A stretch of DNA of 64,000 nucleotides from Clostridiales bacterium Firm_16 (GCA_001604185.1 LVAV01000002.1:101844-165843); one strand, 5' to 3'. Positions 1-8,785 are shown, counted from the first letter of the stretch. The notes: generated from the letters alone by a model not told the origin. Numbers and translations are program-made.

Positions 1-156
1 CACTCCAAGGAGATCGGCGGCACAGGTCTGGGCCTTTCCATCGTGAAACATGGCGCCCAGCACCATGGCGCTCGCGTGACTCTGGAAAGTGAACCGGGTC
101 TGGGAACGAAGATCACACTTATCTTCCGAAAGAAGAAAATCGATCCGAAGGAGTGA
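1..156 (+). CDS. Sensor histidine kinase, C-terminal end (partial)
   Basis: The reading frame is open from the window edge and ends at the TGA at 154-156. The 51 visible residues contain GGTGLGLSIVK, the G2 box of the GHKL ATP-binding fold of histidine kinases, followed by the usual last strand (GLGTKITL). It is therefore the end of a PhoR/EnvZ-like sensor kinase that autophosphorylates using ATP. Its sensor part and partner regulator lie outside the window. The next gene starts 3 nt after the stop, so the two are probably co-transcribed. Confidence 0.85.
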   Translation, partial: HSKEIGGTGLGLSIVKHGAQHHGARVTLESEPGLGTKITLIFRKKKIDPKE

Positions 157-159
157 TGT

Positions 160-723
160 ATGAAACACTGTGGAACGAAGCAGCTGGAAACCGATAGACT
201 GATCCTGCGGAGATTGACGGCGGAGGATGCAGAGGCCATGTTCAGAAACTGGGCATCGGATCCGGAAGTGACCAGATATCTGACCTGGCCGACACACCGG
301 AGTGTAGATGTAAGCAAATATGTGCTTTCGACGTGGATCCCTCTTTATGAGAAAGACACGTACTACCACTGGACCATTACCCTGAAAGAACAAGGAAACG
401 AGCCGATCGGAACCATTCACGGTCTGGTGAATGACGATGCGGAAATGATTACTGTGGGTTACTGTCTGGGAAGAAAGTGGTGGCATCAGGGTATCACGTC
501 CGAAGCATTTATGGCGCTTATCGATTTCTTCTTCGACGAAGTCCGGGCAAATCGCATTCAGAGTTACCACGATCCGCATAACCCGCACTCTGGAATGGTC
601 ATGACAAAGTGCGGCTTGAAGTTCGAGGGCACACTCCGCAGTTCTGATCGGAACAATACCGGTATCTGCGATGCCAGCTGGTATGGTCTGTTGAGATCAG
701 AATGGGAAACGGGCCGAAAATAG
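160..723 (+). CDS. GNAT N-acetyltransferase, RimJ/RimL type
   Basis: This 187-residue protein fits the single-domain GNAT fold that transfers an acetyl group from acetyl-CoA. It opens with the family-typical ETDRLILRRLTAEDAEAMF and has the motif A region VGYCLGRKWWHQGITSEA, which binds the pyrophosphate of CoA, at about residues 90-120. RimJ/RimL-like members acetylate ribosomal protein N-termini, small amines or antibiotics; the sequence does not reveal the substrate here. It starts 3 nt after the kinase stop codon, with a purine-rich GAAGGAG upstream, so it belongs to the same transcript. Confidence 0.85.
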   Translation: MKHCGTKQLETDRLILRRLTAEDAEAMFRNWASDPEVTRYLTWPTHRSVDVSKYVLSTWIPLYEKDTYYHWTITLKEQGNEPIGTIHGLVNDDAEMITVGYCLGRKWWHQGITSEAFMALIDFFFDEVRANRIQSYHDPHNPHSGMVMTKCGLKFEGTLRSSDRNNTGICDASWYGLLRSEWETGRK

Positions 724-727
724 AAGG

Positions 728-765
728 GTGTCTCTCCGTGAATCGTCACTTCTGAGACACACCCT
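728..765 (+). terminator. Possible hairpin between convergent genes
   Basis: GTGTCTC at 728-734 can pair with GAGACAC at 754-760 between the acetyltransferase and the convergent anti-sigma gene. There is no good T-run after it on either strand, so a role in termination is only suggested by position. Confidence 0.3.
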
Positions 766-790
766 GTGTTCTTGAAACAGTATTCGTAAC

Positions 791-1396
791 TTAGTTATCA
801 TTTGGCAGCTCTAACTGCACGTCTGCCTGCTCGAATTTTTCTGAAGCATAGGCATTCTTCAGCCACTGTGCTTCAGGATCGGCATGTACGATACTCACCG
901 TGTGAACATCATCGTGGCTATCTTTCGACTGCCTGATCTCCAGCCAACCGTAGTTGTTCACCGTACCGCCAATGAAGAGGACGTCTTTGGTTCCGTCATC
1001 ATAAGGGATCTCGTAACGATAGAAATCGGTATCACTGCACTTGTCTGTAATATCGATCCATTCCTCGTCGATGACCAGGAAGAGACGGTCGTCTTTGACC
1101 TTTACATTCAAAACGCCACCAGGCTCAGCTGTTATTTCAAATACAACGTCTGCATCACTTTCACTGACGTATATCGCTGAGGGTTGAGACTTAAAAACGG
1201 AGACAACCTTCTCTGCTGCACGCACGATGCTCTTTCTTGTGTACGGGACAGCCATGAGGACTGCAACGGTCATGGCAAGACCCAGTACCGGCGCCAGCCA
1301 TACTTTTCTCCGCTTATGGGAGTTCGTCTGCAGTGCATAGCGGATCTCCGCCTTCTTATCTTCATCCATTACTACTTTATCGAATGTATCTTTCAT
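791..1396 (-). CDS. Membrane-anchored anti-sigma-like protein
   Basis: The 201-residue protein has a short charged cytoplasmic N-terminus, one membrane segment at about residues 33-52 and an extracytoplasmic C-terminal domain of about 140 residues. This is the layout of regulators that hold an ECF sigma factor at the membrane (DUF4179-like). It overlaps the sigma gene upstream by 4 nt (ATGA at 1393-1396), the coupling expected of a sigma/anti-sigma pair. I see no zinc-binding HxxxCxxC motif, so it is not a ZAS-type anti-sigma. The role is inferred from layout and context. Confidence 0.65.
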   Translation of the reverse strand: MKDTFDKVVMDEDKKAEIRYALQTNSHKRRKVWLAPVLGLAMTVAVLMAVPYTRKSIVRAAEKVVSVFKSQPSAIYVSESDADVVFEITAEPGGVLNVKVKDDRLFLVIDEEWIDITDKCSDTDFYRYEIPYDDGTKDVLFIGGTVNNYGWLEIRQSKDSHDDVHTVSIVHADPEAQWLKNAYASEKFEQADVQLELPNDN

Positions 1397-1872
1397 TCTT
1401 CTTCCTCCAATCTGAATCGTAATTGTTCTTTGCCTCTCTTGATCCGCATGGCTACGGCTGACTCGGAGATCTTCAGGATCCGGCTGATTCCCTTATAGGA
1501 GAACCCCTCATAGAAATAAAGAAAAATCGGGGCCCGGTATGTGTATTCCAATCGCATCAGCTCATCGAATACATCCTTGTCTCTTTCCGAGAAACCATCG
1601 TAATAGGCCAGCTGCCATTCCGAAGACTCAAGATCGACACTTGTTTTTCTCACCGAAGACTTAAGAAAGTCCTTGCACTTGTTGGCCGTCATGGTCATGA
1701 GATATGCCTTCCCGATCTGCTTTTCGAAAACCAGATGCTTGCTCAGAAGCTTCAGGAAAACATCCTGAACGATGTCTTCCGCATCGTGTTTCGAACCGAC
1801 GTAGGAAACGGCGAACCGGTACAGATCGTCCGCAAAGGTATCAAATAATCTGACGACGTCATCGTTTCTCAA
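1393..1872 (-). CDS. ECF RNA polymerase sigma factor
   Basis: This 159-residue protein is the length of an ECF sigma factor. Region 2 is visible near the start (FRFAVSYVGSKHDAEDIVQDVFLKLL, with the DAEDIVQ signature split here by prior residues), and region 4 near the end has a helix-turn-helix (YKGISRILKISESAVAMRIKR). It directs RNA polymerase to a small regulon. The start is TTG at 1872, with GAGGAGG eight bases upstream; no better ATG is present. It is translationally coupled to the membrane anti-sigma-like gene after it. Confidence 0.85.
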   Translation of the reverse strand: MRNDDVVRLFDTFADDLYRFAVSYVGSKHDAEDIVQDVFLKLLSKHLVFEKQIGKAYLMTMTANKCKDFLKSSVRKTSVDLESSEWQLAYYDGFSERDKDVFDELMRLEYTYRAPIFLYFYEGFSYKGISRILKISESAVAMRIKRGKEQLRFRLEEEE

Positions 1873-2069
1873 TCTTTTAACCTCCTCGAGTGAATTGAGA
1901 TCTCACACATAAAACGATTCAGGGAATGGATTTCTCACATCATTTTACCGAAAACAGAAATATGACTCCAGTCATATCCGAAGAGGTGACCCCGGTCAGT
2001 ATCGGTATCCTGCCAAAGAAGGTAGAGTAATAGTGAGATCAAGGAGAAACACAAGAAAGGGTCGATAAT

Positions 2070-2471
2070 ATGAGAAAAACACTTTCCATCGCAGCGGTGA
2101 TCATCATGGGACTTTCTGCTCTGGCTTTGAGCGGATGCGGAAAATACACATCCAGCTGGTCGGCGGTCGGCTATATTCACTCTAATGATTCGGATTCCGG
2201 CTATATGAATTTCTATAAGTTCAAAGGCAGAGAAGTGTTCACCTTGAGAAGTGACAGCGCGGAAAAACACATCAAGTATTCCGGGAAACTTGAGAAGGGC
2301 AATCTGAAGGTCTATTACGACATCGGAGACGAGAAGAAGGAACTATTCTCCTTGAAGGAAGGAGAGACCATCGAAGCCGTAAGTGAGGATCTTGCAGAAG
2401 GCAAGGTCTACGTCATCGTGGAGACAGACGGCGAGTGCGCCAACGGCATACTGGATTTCAAGATCGAATAA
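2070..2471 (+). CDS. Small lipoprotein, unknown function
   Basis: The 133-residue protein begins with a lipoprotein signal peptide: positive MRK, a hydrophobic stretch and the lipobox ALSGC with the lipidated cysteine at residue 23. The mature part of about 110 residues is mixed beta-like and charged, with no recognised domain. It would sit on the outer face of the membrane. It has an AAAGGG ribosome-binding site. It lies divergent from the ECF sigma gene and could be one of its targets, which is only a guess from position. Confidence 0.7.
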   Translation: MRKTLSIAAVIIMGLSALALSGCGKYTSSWSAVGYIHSNDSDSGYMNFYKFKGREVFTLRSDSAEKHIKYSGKLEKGNLKVYYDIGDEKKELFSLKEGETIEAVSEDLAEGKVYVIVETDGECANGILDFKIE

Positions 2472-2491
2472 AACGGAAACGAAGAAATTCT

Positions 2492-2520
2492 TTCTGTGAA
2501 AGTATATAATATTCCTAGTA
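2492..2520 (+). promoter_or_regulatory. Probable sigma-A promoter
   Basis: A perfect TATAAT at 2515-2520 stands 17 bases after a weak -35 (TTCTGT, 2492-2497), upstream of the gene at 2546. Confidence 0.4.
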
Positions 2521-2545
2521 CTCTTCTTATCTTTGGAGGCCAGGA

Positions 2546-2971
2546 ATGGGATTATTCGATTTTTTCAGCTCCGGTAGCGATGATTCTACGTCATACGGAT
2601 ATAAGTCTTTCAAGAATACATACGGTCTGGATAATGAGAAGATGCTTCAGCTTCTCTCTTCTGCCGAATCACCTTATGGTACTCCCAGGATGGGATGGAT
2701 CCGTGCCTTCGGTAAAGAGCGGCAGGTCATCGTATATGACTATGCCAACGACATAAACTATGTGTATGTAGATGCACAGCCCAAGAAGATCATTATCAGC
2801 ATGGCACCGAAGCCGGGTCAGATCGGCGGTGCGAAAGATCATGTAACTCCGGAAGAGATCGGTATCACGGATCTCAACACTGTCCAGGGTACCCTCGGCA
2901 CCGTAGAACCGGTAGATGAAACGATCCGGATCGTCAAGGCGATCCTGGATGATCTGGGTAATGCCAAGTGA
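2546..2971 (+). CDS. Hypothetical protein starting MGLFDFF
   Basis: The 141-residue protein is soluble, with no signal peptide or membrane segment and no domain that I recognise. The N-terminus MGLFDFFSSG resembles the start of many small bacterial proteins, among them the zinc-ribbon protein at 6010 (MGLFDKK), though the bodies are unrelated. GGAGG lies a few bases before the ATG. Its stop codon overlaps the GTG start of the acyltransferase at 2968, so the two are translationally coupled and may act together at the membrane. Confidence 0.65.
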   Translation: MGLFDFFSSGSDDSTSYGYKSFKNTYGLDNEKMLQLLSSAESPYGTPRMGWIRAFGKERQVIVYDYANDINYVYVDAQPKKIIISMAPKPGQIGGAKDHVTPEEIGITDLNTVQGTLGTVEPVDETIRIVKAILDDLGNAK

Positions 2972-4248
2972 AGATCAAGTCCTGCAAAATGAACTGGGAG
3001 GAAGTACAGAAACTTCCGAGACCACAACACCGGAAGCCCGGGAAACCGAGCCGTGTGTTGAGCATGGTCATGCGCCTTGCGTCGACTCCTGACCTTCACG
3101 CTGTACACTTCACCTATACGAAAAAGAATATGGAGAAAGCAGGCAAAGGTCCCTGGCTGATCCTCATGAACCATTCCAGTTTCCTGGACCTGGAGATGGC
3201 CTCGAAGATCCTTTTCCCGCAGAGATACAACATCGTATGTACCTCTGACGGTCTGGTGGGAAAGGAAGGTCTGATGCGGCATCTGGGTTGTATTCCCACA
3301 CAGAAATTCGTATCCGATCTTTCTCTGATCACTGACATCAAGCACGCGATCCAGAATAATAAGATCTCAGTACTGATGTATCCGGAGGCCAGCTATTCCT
3401 TCGACGGTACCGCCACACCCCTGCCTCGCAGGATGGGAGTGCTTTTCAAGGCACTTCATGTACCGGTGGTCATGATCACTACCTACGGTTCTTTTGCAAG
3501 AGATCCGCTTTATAACAACCTGCAGAAAAGAAAGGTGAAAGCGTCTGCGCAGATCGAGTGTCTTCTGACGCCGGAGGAAGTGGAGGCAAAGTCAGTTGAC
3601 GAGATCGATGCGATCCTGGACCAGGCATTCTCTTTCGACTATTTCCGCTGGCAGAAGGAGAACGGTGTGATCATCGACGAACCCTTCCGGGCAGACGGTC
3701 TGCACCGGATCCTTTTCAAGTGCGCATGCTGCGGAGAAGAAGGAAAAACGGAAGGCAAAGGCACGACGCTGGTGTGCCATGCCTGTGGGCAAAGCTGGGA
3801 GCTGGACACCCTGGGATCTCTGGTGGAGAAGGGCGAGAACCCGTCTCCGCTTAAGTCCTTCACTCATATTCCGGACTGGTATGCCTGGGAGAGAGAATGC
3901 GTCAGAAAAGAGATCGACGACGGTCAATATGTTCTGGATACCGATGTGGACATCGGTGTCATCGTGGATTTCAAGTCTCTCTATATGGTCGGTTCCGGAA
4001 AACTGCACCATGACGAGAAGGGGTTTGTTCTGGACGGGTGCGAGGGAAAACTTCACTACGAACAGACACCGAAAGAGAACTACAGTCTGTATTCCGATTA
4101 TTTCTGGTATGAGATCGGGGATGTGATCTGTATCGGAAAGAAGGACTGCCTGTACTACTGTTTCCCCAAGAAGAAAGATGTCGTGGCTAAGACGCGTATC
4201 GCGGCTGAGGAACTCTTCAAGAAATACCGGTCAGAAAGAAGAAAGTAA
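2968..4248 (+). CDS. PlsC-family acyltransferase with C-terminal zinc ribbon
   Basis: Of the 426 residues, about 45-215 form a PlsC/AGPAT acyltransferase domain. The catalytic NHSSFLD box (NHx4D) and a later MYPEASYS box that corresponds to the PEGTR substrate-binding motif are visible. Such enzymes add an acyl chain to lysophosphatidate or another lipid. At about residues 250-280 there is a zinc ribbon (CACC ... CHAC), followed by about 150 residues without a recognised domain, so the protein is longer than a housekeeping PlsC of about 240 residues. The start is GTG at 2968, overlapping the previous stop. The extra domain suggests a specialised rather than core phospholipid role. Confidence 0.75.
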   Translation: MKIKSCKMNWEEVQKLPRPQHRKPGKPSRVLSMVMRLASTPDLHAVHFTYTKKNMEKAGKGPWLILMNHSSFLDLEMASKILFPQRYNIVCTSDGLVGKEGLMRHLGCIPTQKFVSDLSLITDIKHAIQNNKISVLMYPEASYSFDGTATPLPRRMGVLFKALHVPVVMITTYGSFARDPLYNNLQKRKVKASAQIECLLTPEEVEAKSVDEIDAILDQAFSFDYFRWQKENGVIIDEPFRADGLHRILFKCACCGEEGKTEGKGTTLVCHACGQSWELDTLGSLVEKGENPSPLKSFTHIPDWYAWERECVRKEIDDGQYVLDTDVDIGVIVDFKSLYMVGSGKLHHDEKGFVLDGCEGKLHYEQTPKENYSLYSDYFWYEIGDVICIGKKDCLYYCFPKKKDVVAKTRIAAEELFKKYRSERRK

Positions 4249-4268
4249 AAGAAAAGCCATGATCGCGA

Positions 4269-5693
4269 TCATGGCTTCTGATTTTCGTGGTTGATGGCAA
4301 CGACCCGGCGGTCCCAGGCATATTCCGGATGCCGGTCGTAGTATTCCTCCTTATTCTCATACATTCTGGCATCGGCCAGCTGCATCGCCTTGCGGATATC
4401 TGTTCCGATCTCGGAACTGTGTGCGGAGCCCACGGCGAAATGTGCCCGGTCCGGACGTTCGCAATTCTTATGGAGCGTGGCATCCAGGGCATCGAAAGCT
4501 TCCTTATCAAGGCCCGGTGTGATGACGAGGAATTCATCTCCGCCGACACGGTAGACTTCGTAGTCCTTGCAGAACTCGGTCAATGTATGAGCCACATCCT
4601 TAAGTAGCGCGTCACCCGCCTGATGACCCTTGGTATCGTTAGTGGTCTTCAGGCCATTCACATCGACGAAGATCGTACCGAAAGGATTCTTTATCACATG
4701 CACACCGTTATCGTTATCAAGGATACGGTTGTTCATGGCATTTCTGTTCTTAACACCGGTAAGCAGGTCCGTGGAACTGAGGATCTGCATCTGTCGGATC
4801 ATCTGGTGATTCGCGATCTCCGCAGAGAGGATGAAGGTTGTGATCTCGAGAGTTTCCTTGATCCGCAAGGTCTTCGTCGAGTCAAAATTACTCGCCCAGA
4901 TATATCCGATGGTCATGTTCTCGGACCGCAGAGGGTAGATGACCAGAGTCTTGACCTTGGCGCCGCGAAGTGACTGGGCCCATGTCGGCGAGATCTTCTC
5001 AACGATCTCCATATCACTCTCGTCGTGAATAATGAAGCAGTTGCTTCCGGCAATAAGTTTCGGCCAGGTTTCTGCGATGGGGAAGAAGTTGTTGTTGAAG
5101 ACAGACGCCATGGAAGTGGTGCCATCCTTGAACTTACAGTCTTCTGCCATCAGTTTGCAGGTCTTGTTCTTGTAATCGGTCAGCAGGATACAGCAACGGT
5201 TCGCATCACAGATCTCCCGGATGTCCTCGATAATGGATTGTATGACGTCGTTGAAATGTGTCGTCTCACGAAGACGGATACATGTCTTCAGGACCCAGAA
5301 TCCGGTCTCGGGTGAAAGGTCTGCCAGTTTCTCGGCATCGGCCTTCGGAGTCATCTCATACGAGAACAGGGTATACTCGACTCCATTCTCATCCGGAGTG
5401 AGTGGAAGAAGGAAAATATCCAGCCACGCGTTAAAAAACTCCGCATCTACATAGGCATGGATAGGATGGTGTTCCTGGATACATCTGTAGCACAGTCCTT
5501 CGAAGTTGGCATCCTTGTGGATGTACTTGGTATACGGAACATTCGTCTCGAAGAGCTCAGGTGAAGAAACGACCGTGCGCTTATACGCATCATTGGCCGC
5601 AACAATATAGATCGCGTCTTCTCCCCGTGAAGAGTCGACGGAGAGGACGGCAGAAATGCCGGAAACACTTTTTATGAATTGCTCGTGATCCAT
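4269..5693 (-). CDS. Diguanylate cyclase with GAF-like sensor domain
   Basis: The 474-residue protein ends in a GGDEF domain with an intact VGGDEF active-site loop at about residue 386, so it can probably make cyclic di-GMP from two GTP. The middle part (about 130-290) looks like a GAF domain (DANRCCILLTDYKNKTC) that would bind a small ligand. The N-terminal 110 residues resemble a PAS-like region. No membrane segment is seen, so the enzyme is cytosolic. It converges on the acyltransferase gene with only 20 nt between stop codons. Confidence 0.85.
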   Translation of the reverse strand: MDHEQFIKSVSGISAVLSVDSSRGEDAIYIVAANDAYKRTVVSSPELFETNVPYTKYIHKDANFEGLCYRCIQEHHPIHAYVDAEFFNAWLDIFLLPLTPDENGVEYTLFSYEMTPKADAEKLADLSPETGFWVLKTCIRLRETTHFNDVIQSIIEDIREICDANRCCILLTDYKNKTCKLMAEDCKFKDGTTSMASVFNNNFFPIAETWPKLIAGSNCFIIHDESDMEIVEKISPTWAQSLRGAKVKTLVIYPLRSENMTIGYIWASNFDSTKTLRIKETLEITTFILSAEIANHQMIRQMQILSSTDLLTGVKNRNAMNNRILDNDNGVHVIKNPFGTIFVDVNGLKTTNDTKGHQAGDALLKDVAHTLTEFCKDYEVYRVGGDEFLVITPGLDKEAFDALDATLHKNCERPDRAHFAVGSAHSSEIGTDIRKAMQLADARMYENKEEYYDRHPEYAWDRRVVAINHENQKP

Positions 5694-5760
5694 ATTTCTT
5701 TTCTCCTCCAGCTGCCAGGACAGACAAAACCTGATACTTTCACATCCTAAAGATATCTTT

Positions 5761-5790
5761 ATTATAACACCTCAAAATAAGAAGTTATGA
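5761..5790 (-). promoter_or_regulatory. Probable promoter of the GGDEF gene
   Basis: On the minus strand a perfect TATAAT lies at 5766-5761, about 70 bases before the start codon, with a weak -35 (TTCATA) 18 bases upstream. The remainder of the 5694-6009 gap, apart from the plus-strand promoter at 5852, shows no gene. Confidence 0.45.
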
Positions 5791-5851
5791 ACACAATTCC
5801 AACAATCGTTAACAGATTGTATATTTTGCAATTTCTTCAGAAGGAAAAACC

Positions 5852-5880
5852 TTGAAGCAGGATGGTGCAAATGGTAAAGT
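5852..5880 (+). promoter_or_regulatory. Possible promoter for the zinc-ribbon gene
   Basis: TTGAAG (5852-5857) and TAAAGT (5875-5880) are 17 bases apart, giving a 5' leader of about 120 nt before the start at 6010. Confidence 0.4.
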
Positions 5881-6009
5881 AATATTGATGTTCTTTTCTA
5901 AGAAAACACGCATTCTTACGGGAAGAACAGGTCGGAAAAACAGCTTCATTCCGGCAGGACAGGAAGGGAATGGAGCACCCAGAAAAATGACATCGTTAGG
6001 AGGATGAAT

Positions 6010-7230
6010 ATGGGACTTTTTGATAAGAAATTCTGCGACTTCTGTGGCAACAAGATCGGACTTCTCGGCAACAAGAAATTAGAGGACGCCAATATGTGTA
6101 AGGACTGTGCCTCCAAGCTCTCTCCGTGGTTCAACGAGCGTCGTCACAGCATGAAAGCCGATATTGAGAAACAGCTCGAATACAGAGAGCAGAACAAGTC
6201 TGCGGTAGCCGCTTTCTCTACGTCCAAGACCATCGGACGTCATACCAAGTTGTACGTTGATGAGGGCGCAAGAAAGTTTCTGGTCACCAGTGCCAACGAT
6301 CTGATCACGGCTAATCCGGATGTTCTGGATTTCTCCCAGGCTCTGGGATGCGATCTGGATGTTAAGGAGAGCAGAAATGAGATCCGTCGTACAGACAGCA
6401 CAGGAAAGTCCGTCAGCTACAATCCGCCTCGTTATGAATATTCTTACGATTTCCACGTGACGATCCGTGTCAACCATCCTTATTTCGATGAGATGAAGTT
6501 CTCTCTTTCCAATGGTTATATCAAGACCGGTGAGACACCGATGAATACCATGGCTGCCGGATGGAATGTTACTACTTCCGGTTTCGGTCTGAACAATCGT
6601 GTGAACGATTACTATGAGTGCCTGCGTATCGGTAACGAGATCAAGGCTGAGATCGACATGATGCGTGGCGCAGCTCCTGCCGGAAATATGGGATTTAACC
6701 CGAATGATCCGACGAGCATGGCTATGGCTCAGCAGCAGGCTATGCAGCAGGCAATGCAGAATGCCGCCATGGGTGGCGTGGGTGCCGCCGGTATGGCAAT
6801 GGGCGCTATGGGTATGCCGATGCAGCAGGGAATGCAGCCGGGTATGCCAATGCAGCAGGGTTACGGAATGCCTCAGCAGGGTATGCCGATGCAGCAGGGA
6901 ATGCAGCAAGGTATGCCAATGCAGCAGGGTTATGGAATGCCACAGCAGGGTATGCCGATGCAGCAGGGAATGCAACAGGGTATGCCAATGCAGCAGGGTT
7001 ACGGAATGCCTCAGCAAGGTATGCCGATGCAGCAGGGAATGCAACAGGGTATGCCCATGCAGCAGGGTTATGGAATGCCACAGCAGGGCATGCCGATGCA
7101 GCAGCAAGGTTTCGGAATGCCTCAGCAGGCTGCGGCCTCTGGTCCGGTTACCTGCCCGAATTGCTTTGCCACAACGACACCGGATGCCAGCGGATGCTGT
7201 GAATTCTGCGGCACTCGTATCGTAGGTTGA
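6010..7230 (+). CDS. Double zinc-ribbon protein with GMPMQQ-repeat linker
   Basis: This 406-residue protein has a DUF4428-like zinc ribbon at the N-terminus (CDFC...CKDC), a middle domain of about 180 residues, then a Met/Gln/Gly-rich linker built from four 23-residue repeats, and a second zinc ribbon at the end (CPNC...CEFCG). There are no membrane segments. I chose the ATG at 6010 because the AGGAGG at 5998-6003 abuts the ATG at 6004 and spaces well only for the later one. The low-complexity hydrophilic linker joining two folded ribbons suggests a scaffold or a protein prone to condense, which is inference. The function is unknown. Confidence 0.75.
   Translation: MGLFDKKFCDFCGNKIGLLGNKKLEDANMCKDCASKLSPWFNERRHSMKADIEKQLEYREQNKSAVAAFSTSKTIGRHTKLYVDEGARKFLVTSANDLITANPDVLDFSQALGCDLDVKESRNEIRRTDSTGKSVSYNPPRYEYSYDFHVTIRVNHPYFDEMKFSLSNGYIKTGETPMNTMAAGWNVTTSGFGLNNRVNDYYECLRIGNEIKAEIDMMRGAAPAGNMGFNPNDPTSMAMAQQQAMQQAMQNAAMGGVGAAGMAMGAMGMPMQQGMQPGMPMQQGYGMPQQGMPMQQGMQQGMPMQQGYGMPQQGMPMQQGMQQGMPMQQGYGMPQQGMPMQQGMQQGMPMQQGYGMPQQGMPMQQQGFGMPQQAAASGPVTCPNCFATTTPDASGCCEFCGTRIVG
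6811..7128 (+). repeat. 69-bp in-frame tandem repeat (four units plus a partial)
   Basis: Units begin at 6811, 6880, 6949 and 7018, with a partial unit from 7087. Each encodes 23 residues of the form GMPMQQGMQQGMPMQQGYGM plus PQQ. The units differ mainly at third codon positions, so the repeat expanded at DNA level and has since drifted while the protein sequence was kept. Confidence 0.9.
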
Positions 7231-7265
7231 TCAGTATAGCGAATAAGTAAAACAGGAGTGCCAAT

Positions 7266-8378
7266 ATGAAGATCGGATGTGTAAAAGAAATCAAGAACAA
7301 TGAATTCCGTGTCGGTCTGACACCGGATAACGTGAAGGCATATGTTGCCGCCGGCCACCATGTTTATATGGAGAAGGGCGCAGGCGTAGGCTCCGGATTT
7401 ACGGACAATGAGTACGTGGATGCCGGTGCTTCCCTCATCGACAATGCAGCAGATGTCTGGAACCTTGTAGACATGATGATCAAGGTCAAGGAACCGCTTC
7501 CGGAGGAATATCCGTTGTTCCGTGAAGGCTTGATCCTCTACACTTATCTGCACCTGGCAGCAGACAAAGAGCAGGCAGATGCTCTTCTGGCCGGCAAGGT
7601 CAAGGCTGTTGCCTATGAGACGATCCAGGAGAAGGACCGTTCTCTTCCGTGTCTGGCTCCGATGTCCCAGATCGCCGGACGTCTCTCCATTCAGGAAGGT
7701 GCGAAATATCTTGAGAAGAAGTTCGGCGGAGAAGGTATCCTTCTGGCCGGTGTTCCGGGTACTCCGAAGGCCAACGTGGTCATCCTCGGTGGTGGTACGG
7801 TAGGCATGAACGCCTGCAAGATCGCTGTCGGTATGGGTGCCAACGTTACGATCCTGGATGTCAACCTCAAGAGACTGGAAGAACTGGACAACATGTTCGG
7901 TGCCCATATCCAGACTCTGGTCAGCAACGATTCCAACGTGGAGCGCGTGGTGAAGGAAGCCGATCTGGTTATCGGTTCCGTCCTGATCCCGGGTGGTTCC
8001 ACACCGAAGCTGTTTAAGAAGAAATACCTGCCGGAGATGAAGAACGGTGCGGTATTTGTAGACGTAGCCATCGACCAGGGCGGATGCGGTGAGTCCTCTC
8101 ACGTAACGACCCACGACGAGCCTGTCTACATCGAGGACGGCGTCGTTCACTACTGCGTAGGTAATATGCCGGGTGCCGTTCCGAGAACCAGTACCATTGC
8201 TCTGACCAATGCCACACTGCGCTACGGTCTGCAGATCGCCAAGGACGGTCTGGAAGAGGCCTGCAAGAACAGTGAAGTCATCACTTCCGGCGTGAACTGC
8301 TATGCCGGCAAGGTGACCAACAAGAACGTGGCAGCAGCTCTCGGATACGAGTATACCGAGCTGGCCGGACTGATGTAA
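7266..8378 (+). CDS. ald: Alanine dehydrogenase
   Basis: The 370-residue protein matches full-length alanine dehydrogenase, which interconverts L-alanine and pyruvate plus ammonia using NAD. It opens with the typical MKIGCVKEIKNNEFRVGLTP. The substrate-binding lysine region (MIKVKEPLPEEY), the catalytic histidine region (YLHLAAD) and the NAD-binding loop VVILGGGTVGMNA at about residues 170-182 are all present. An AGGAG site precedes the ATG. It is followed 21 nt later by the DUF3783 gene and probably shares its transcript. It links amino-acid and carbon metabolism and can serve NADH recycling. Confidence 0.95.
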   Translation: MKIGCVKEIKNNEFRVGLTPDNVKAYVAAGHHVYMEKGAGVGSGFTDNEYVDAGASLIDNAADVWNLVDMMIKVKEPLPEEYPLFREGLILYTYLHLAADKEQADALLAGKVKAVAYETIQEKDRSLPCLAPMSQIAGRLSIQEGAKYLEKKFGGEGILLAGVPGTPKANVVILGGGTVGMNACKIAVGMGANVTILDVNLKRLEELDNMFGAHIQTLVSNDSNVERVVKEADLVIGSVLIPGGSTPKLFKKKYLPEMKNGAVFVDVAIDQGGCGESSHVTTHDEPVYIEDGVVHYCVGNMPGAVPRTSTIALTNATLRYGLQIAKDGLEEACKNSEVITSGVNCYAGKVTNKNVAAALGYEYTELAGLM

Positions 8379-8399
8379 TCGTCGAAAGAAGGTACGATC

Positions 8400-8780
8400 G
8401 TGATCCTGATGCATGTTTCTTCCGAGGCAAAAGCACTTGCAGTTGAGAAGGTGGCTTCGGAGTTAGGCGAGACGATTCAGAAAGTGTCGTCGGAAGATCT
8501 CCCCAGATCGATCCTGAGTATTTTTACCGGGAAGTTCGAAGGAGGTCCGAAGGAGAAAGAAGCGGCGAAAGCCAAGATCCCGGTACTGTACGCGATGCCG
8601 GAAGTCCTGGTGTTCGTGGCCTTCTCCATGGAGAAACTGGACGATTTCCTGTCTTTGTACAGAAAGACAGGAGAAGAGCCGGTGAAGCTGAAAGCCGTCA
8701 CCACACCGACCAATATCCAGTGGACGCTGTACGATCTGATCGAAGAGCTGAAGAAAGAACATGCCAGTATGAATCAGTAA
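8400..8780 (+). CDS. DUF3783 family protein
   Basis: This small soluble protein of 126 residues fits DUF3783, a Firmicute family of unknown function. It has an alpha/beta pattern, with a conserved-looking middle PVLYAMPEVLVFVAFSMEKL and a basic C-terminal helix. The start is GTG at 8400 with GAAAGAAGG about eight bases upstream. It follows ald by 21 nt and ends at a strong terminator, so ald and this gene form a two-gene operon. Confidence 0.7.
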   Translation: MILMHVSSEAKALAVEKVASELGETIQKVSSEDLPRSILSIFTGKFEGGPKEKEAAKAKIPVLYAMPEVLVFVAFSMEKLDDFLSLYRKTGEEPVKLKAVTTPTNIQWTLYDLIEELKKEHASMNQ

Positions 8781-8785
8781 TCCGA

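Noticed and set aside
6079..7107. Minus-strand frame rich in His/Leu opposite the repeat protein
   Set aside because: Its repeated His/Leu text is the complement of the GMPMQQ repeat; there is no start site or family.
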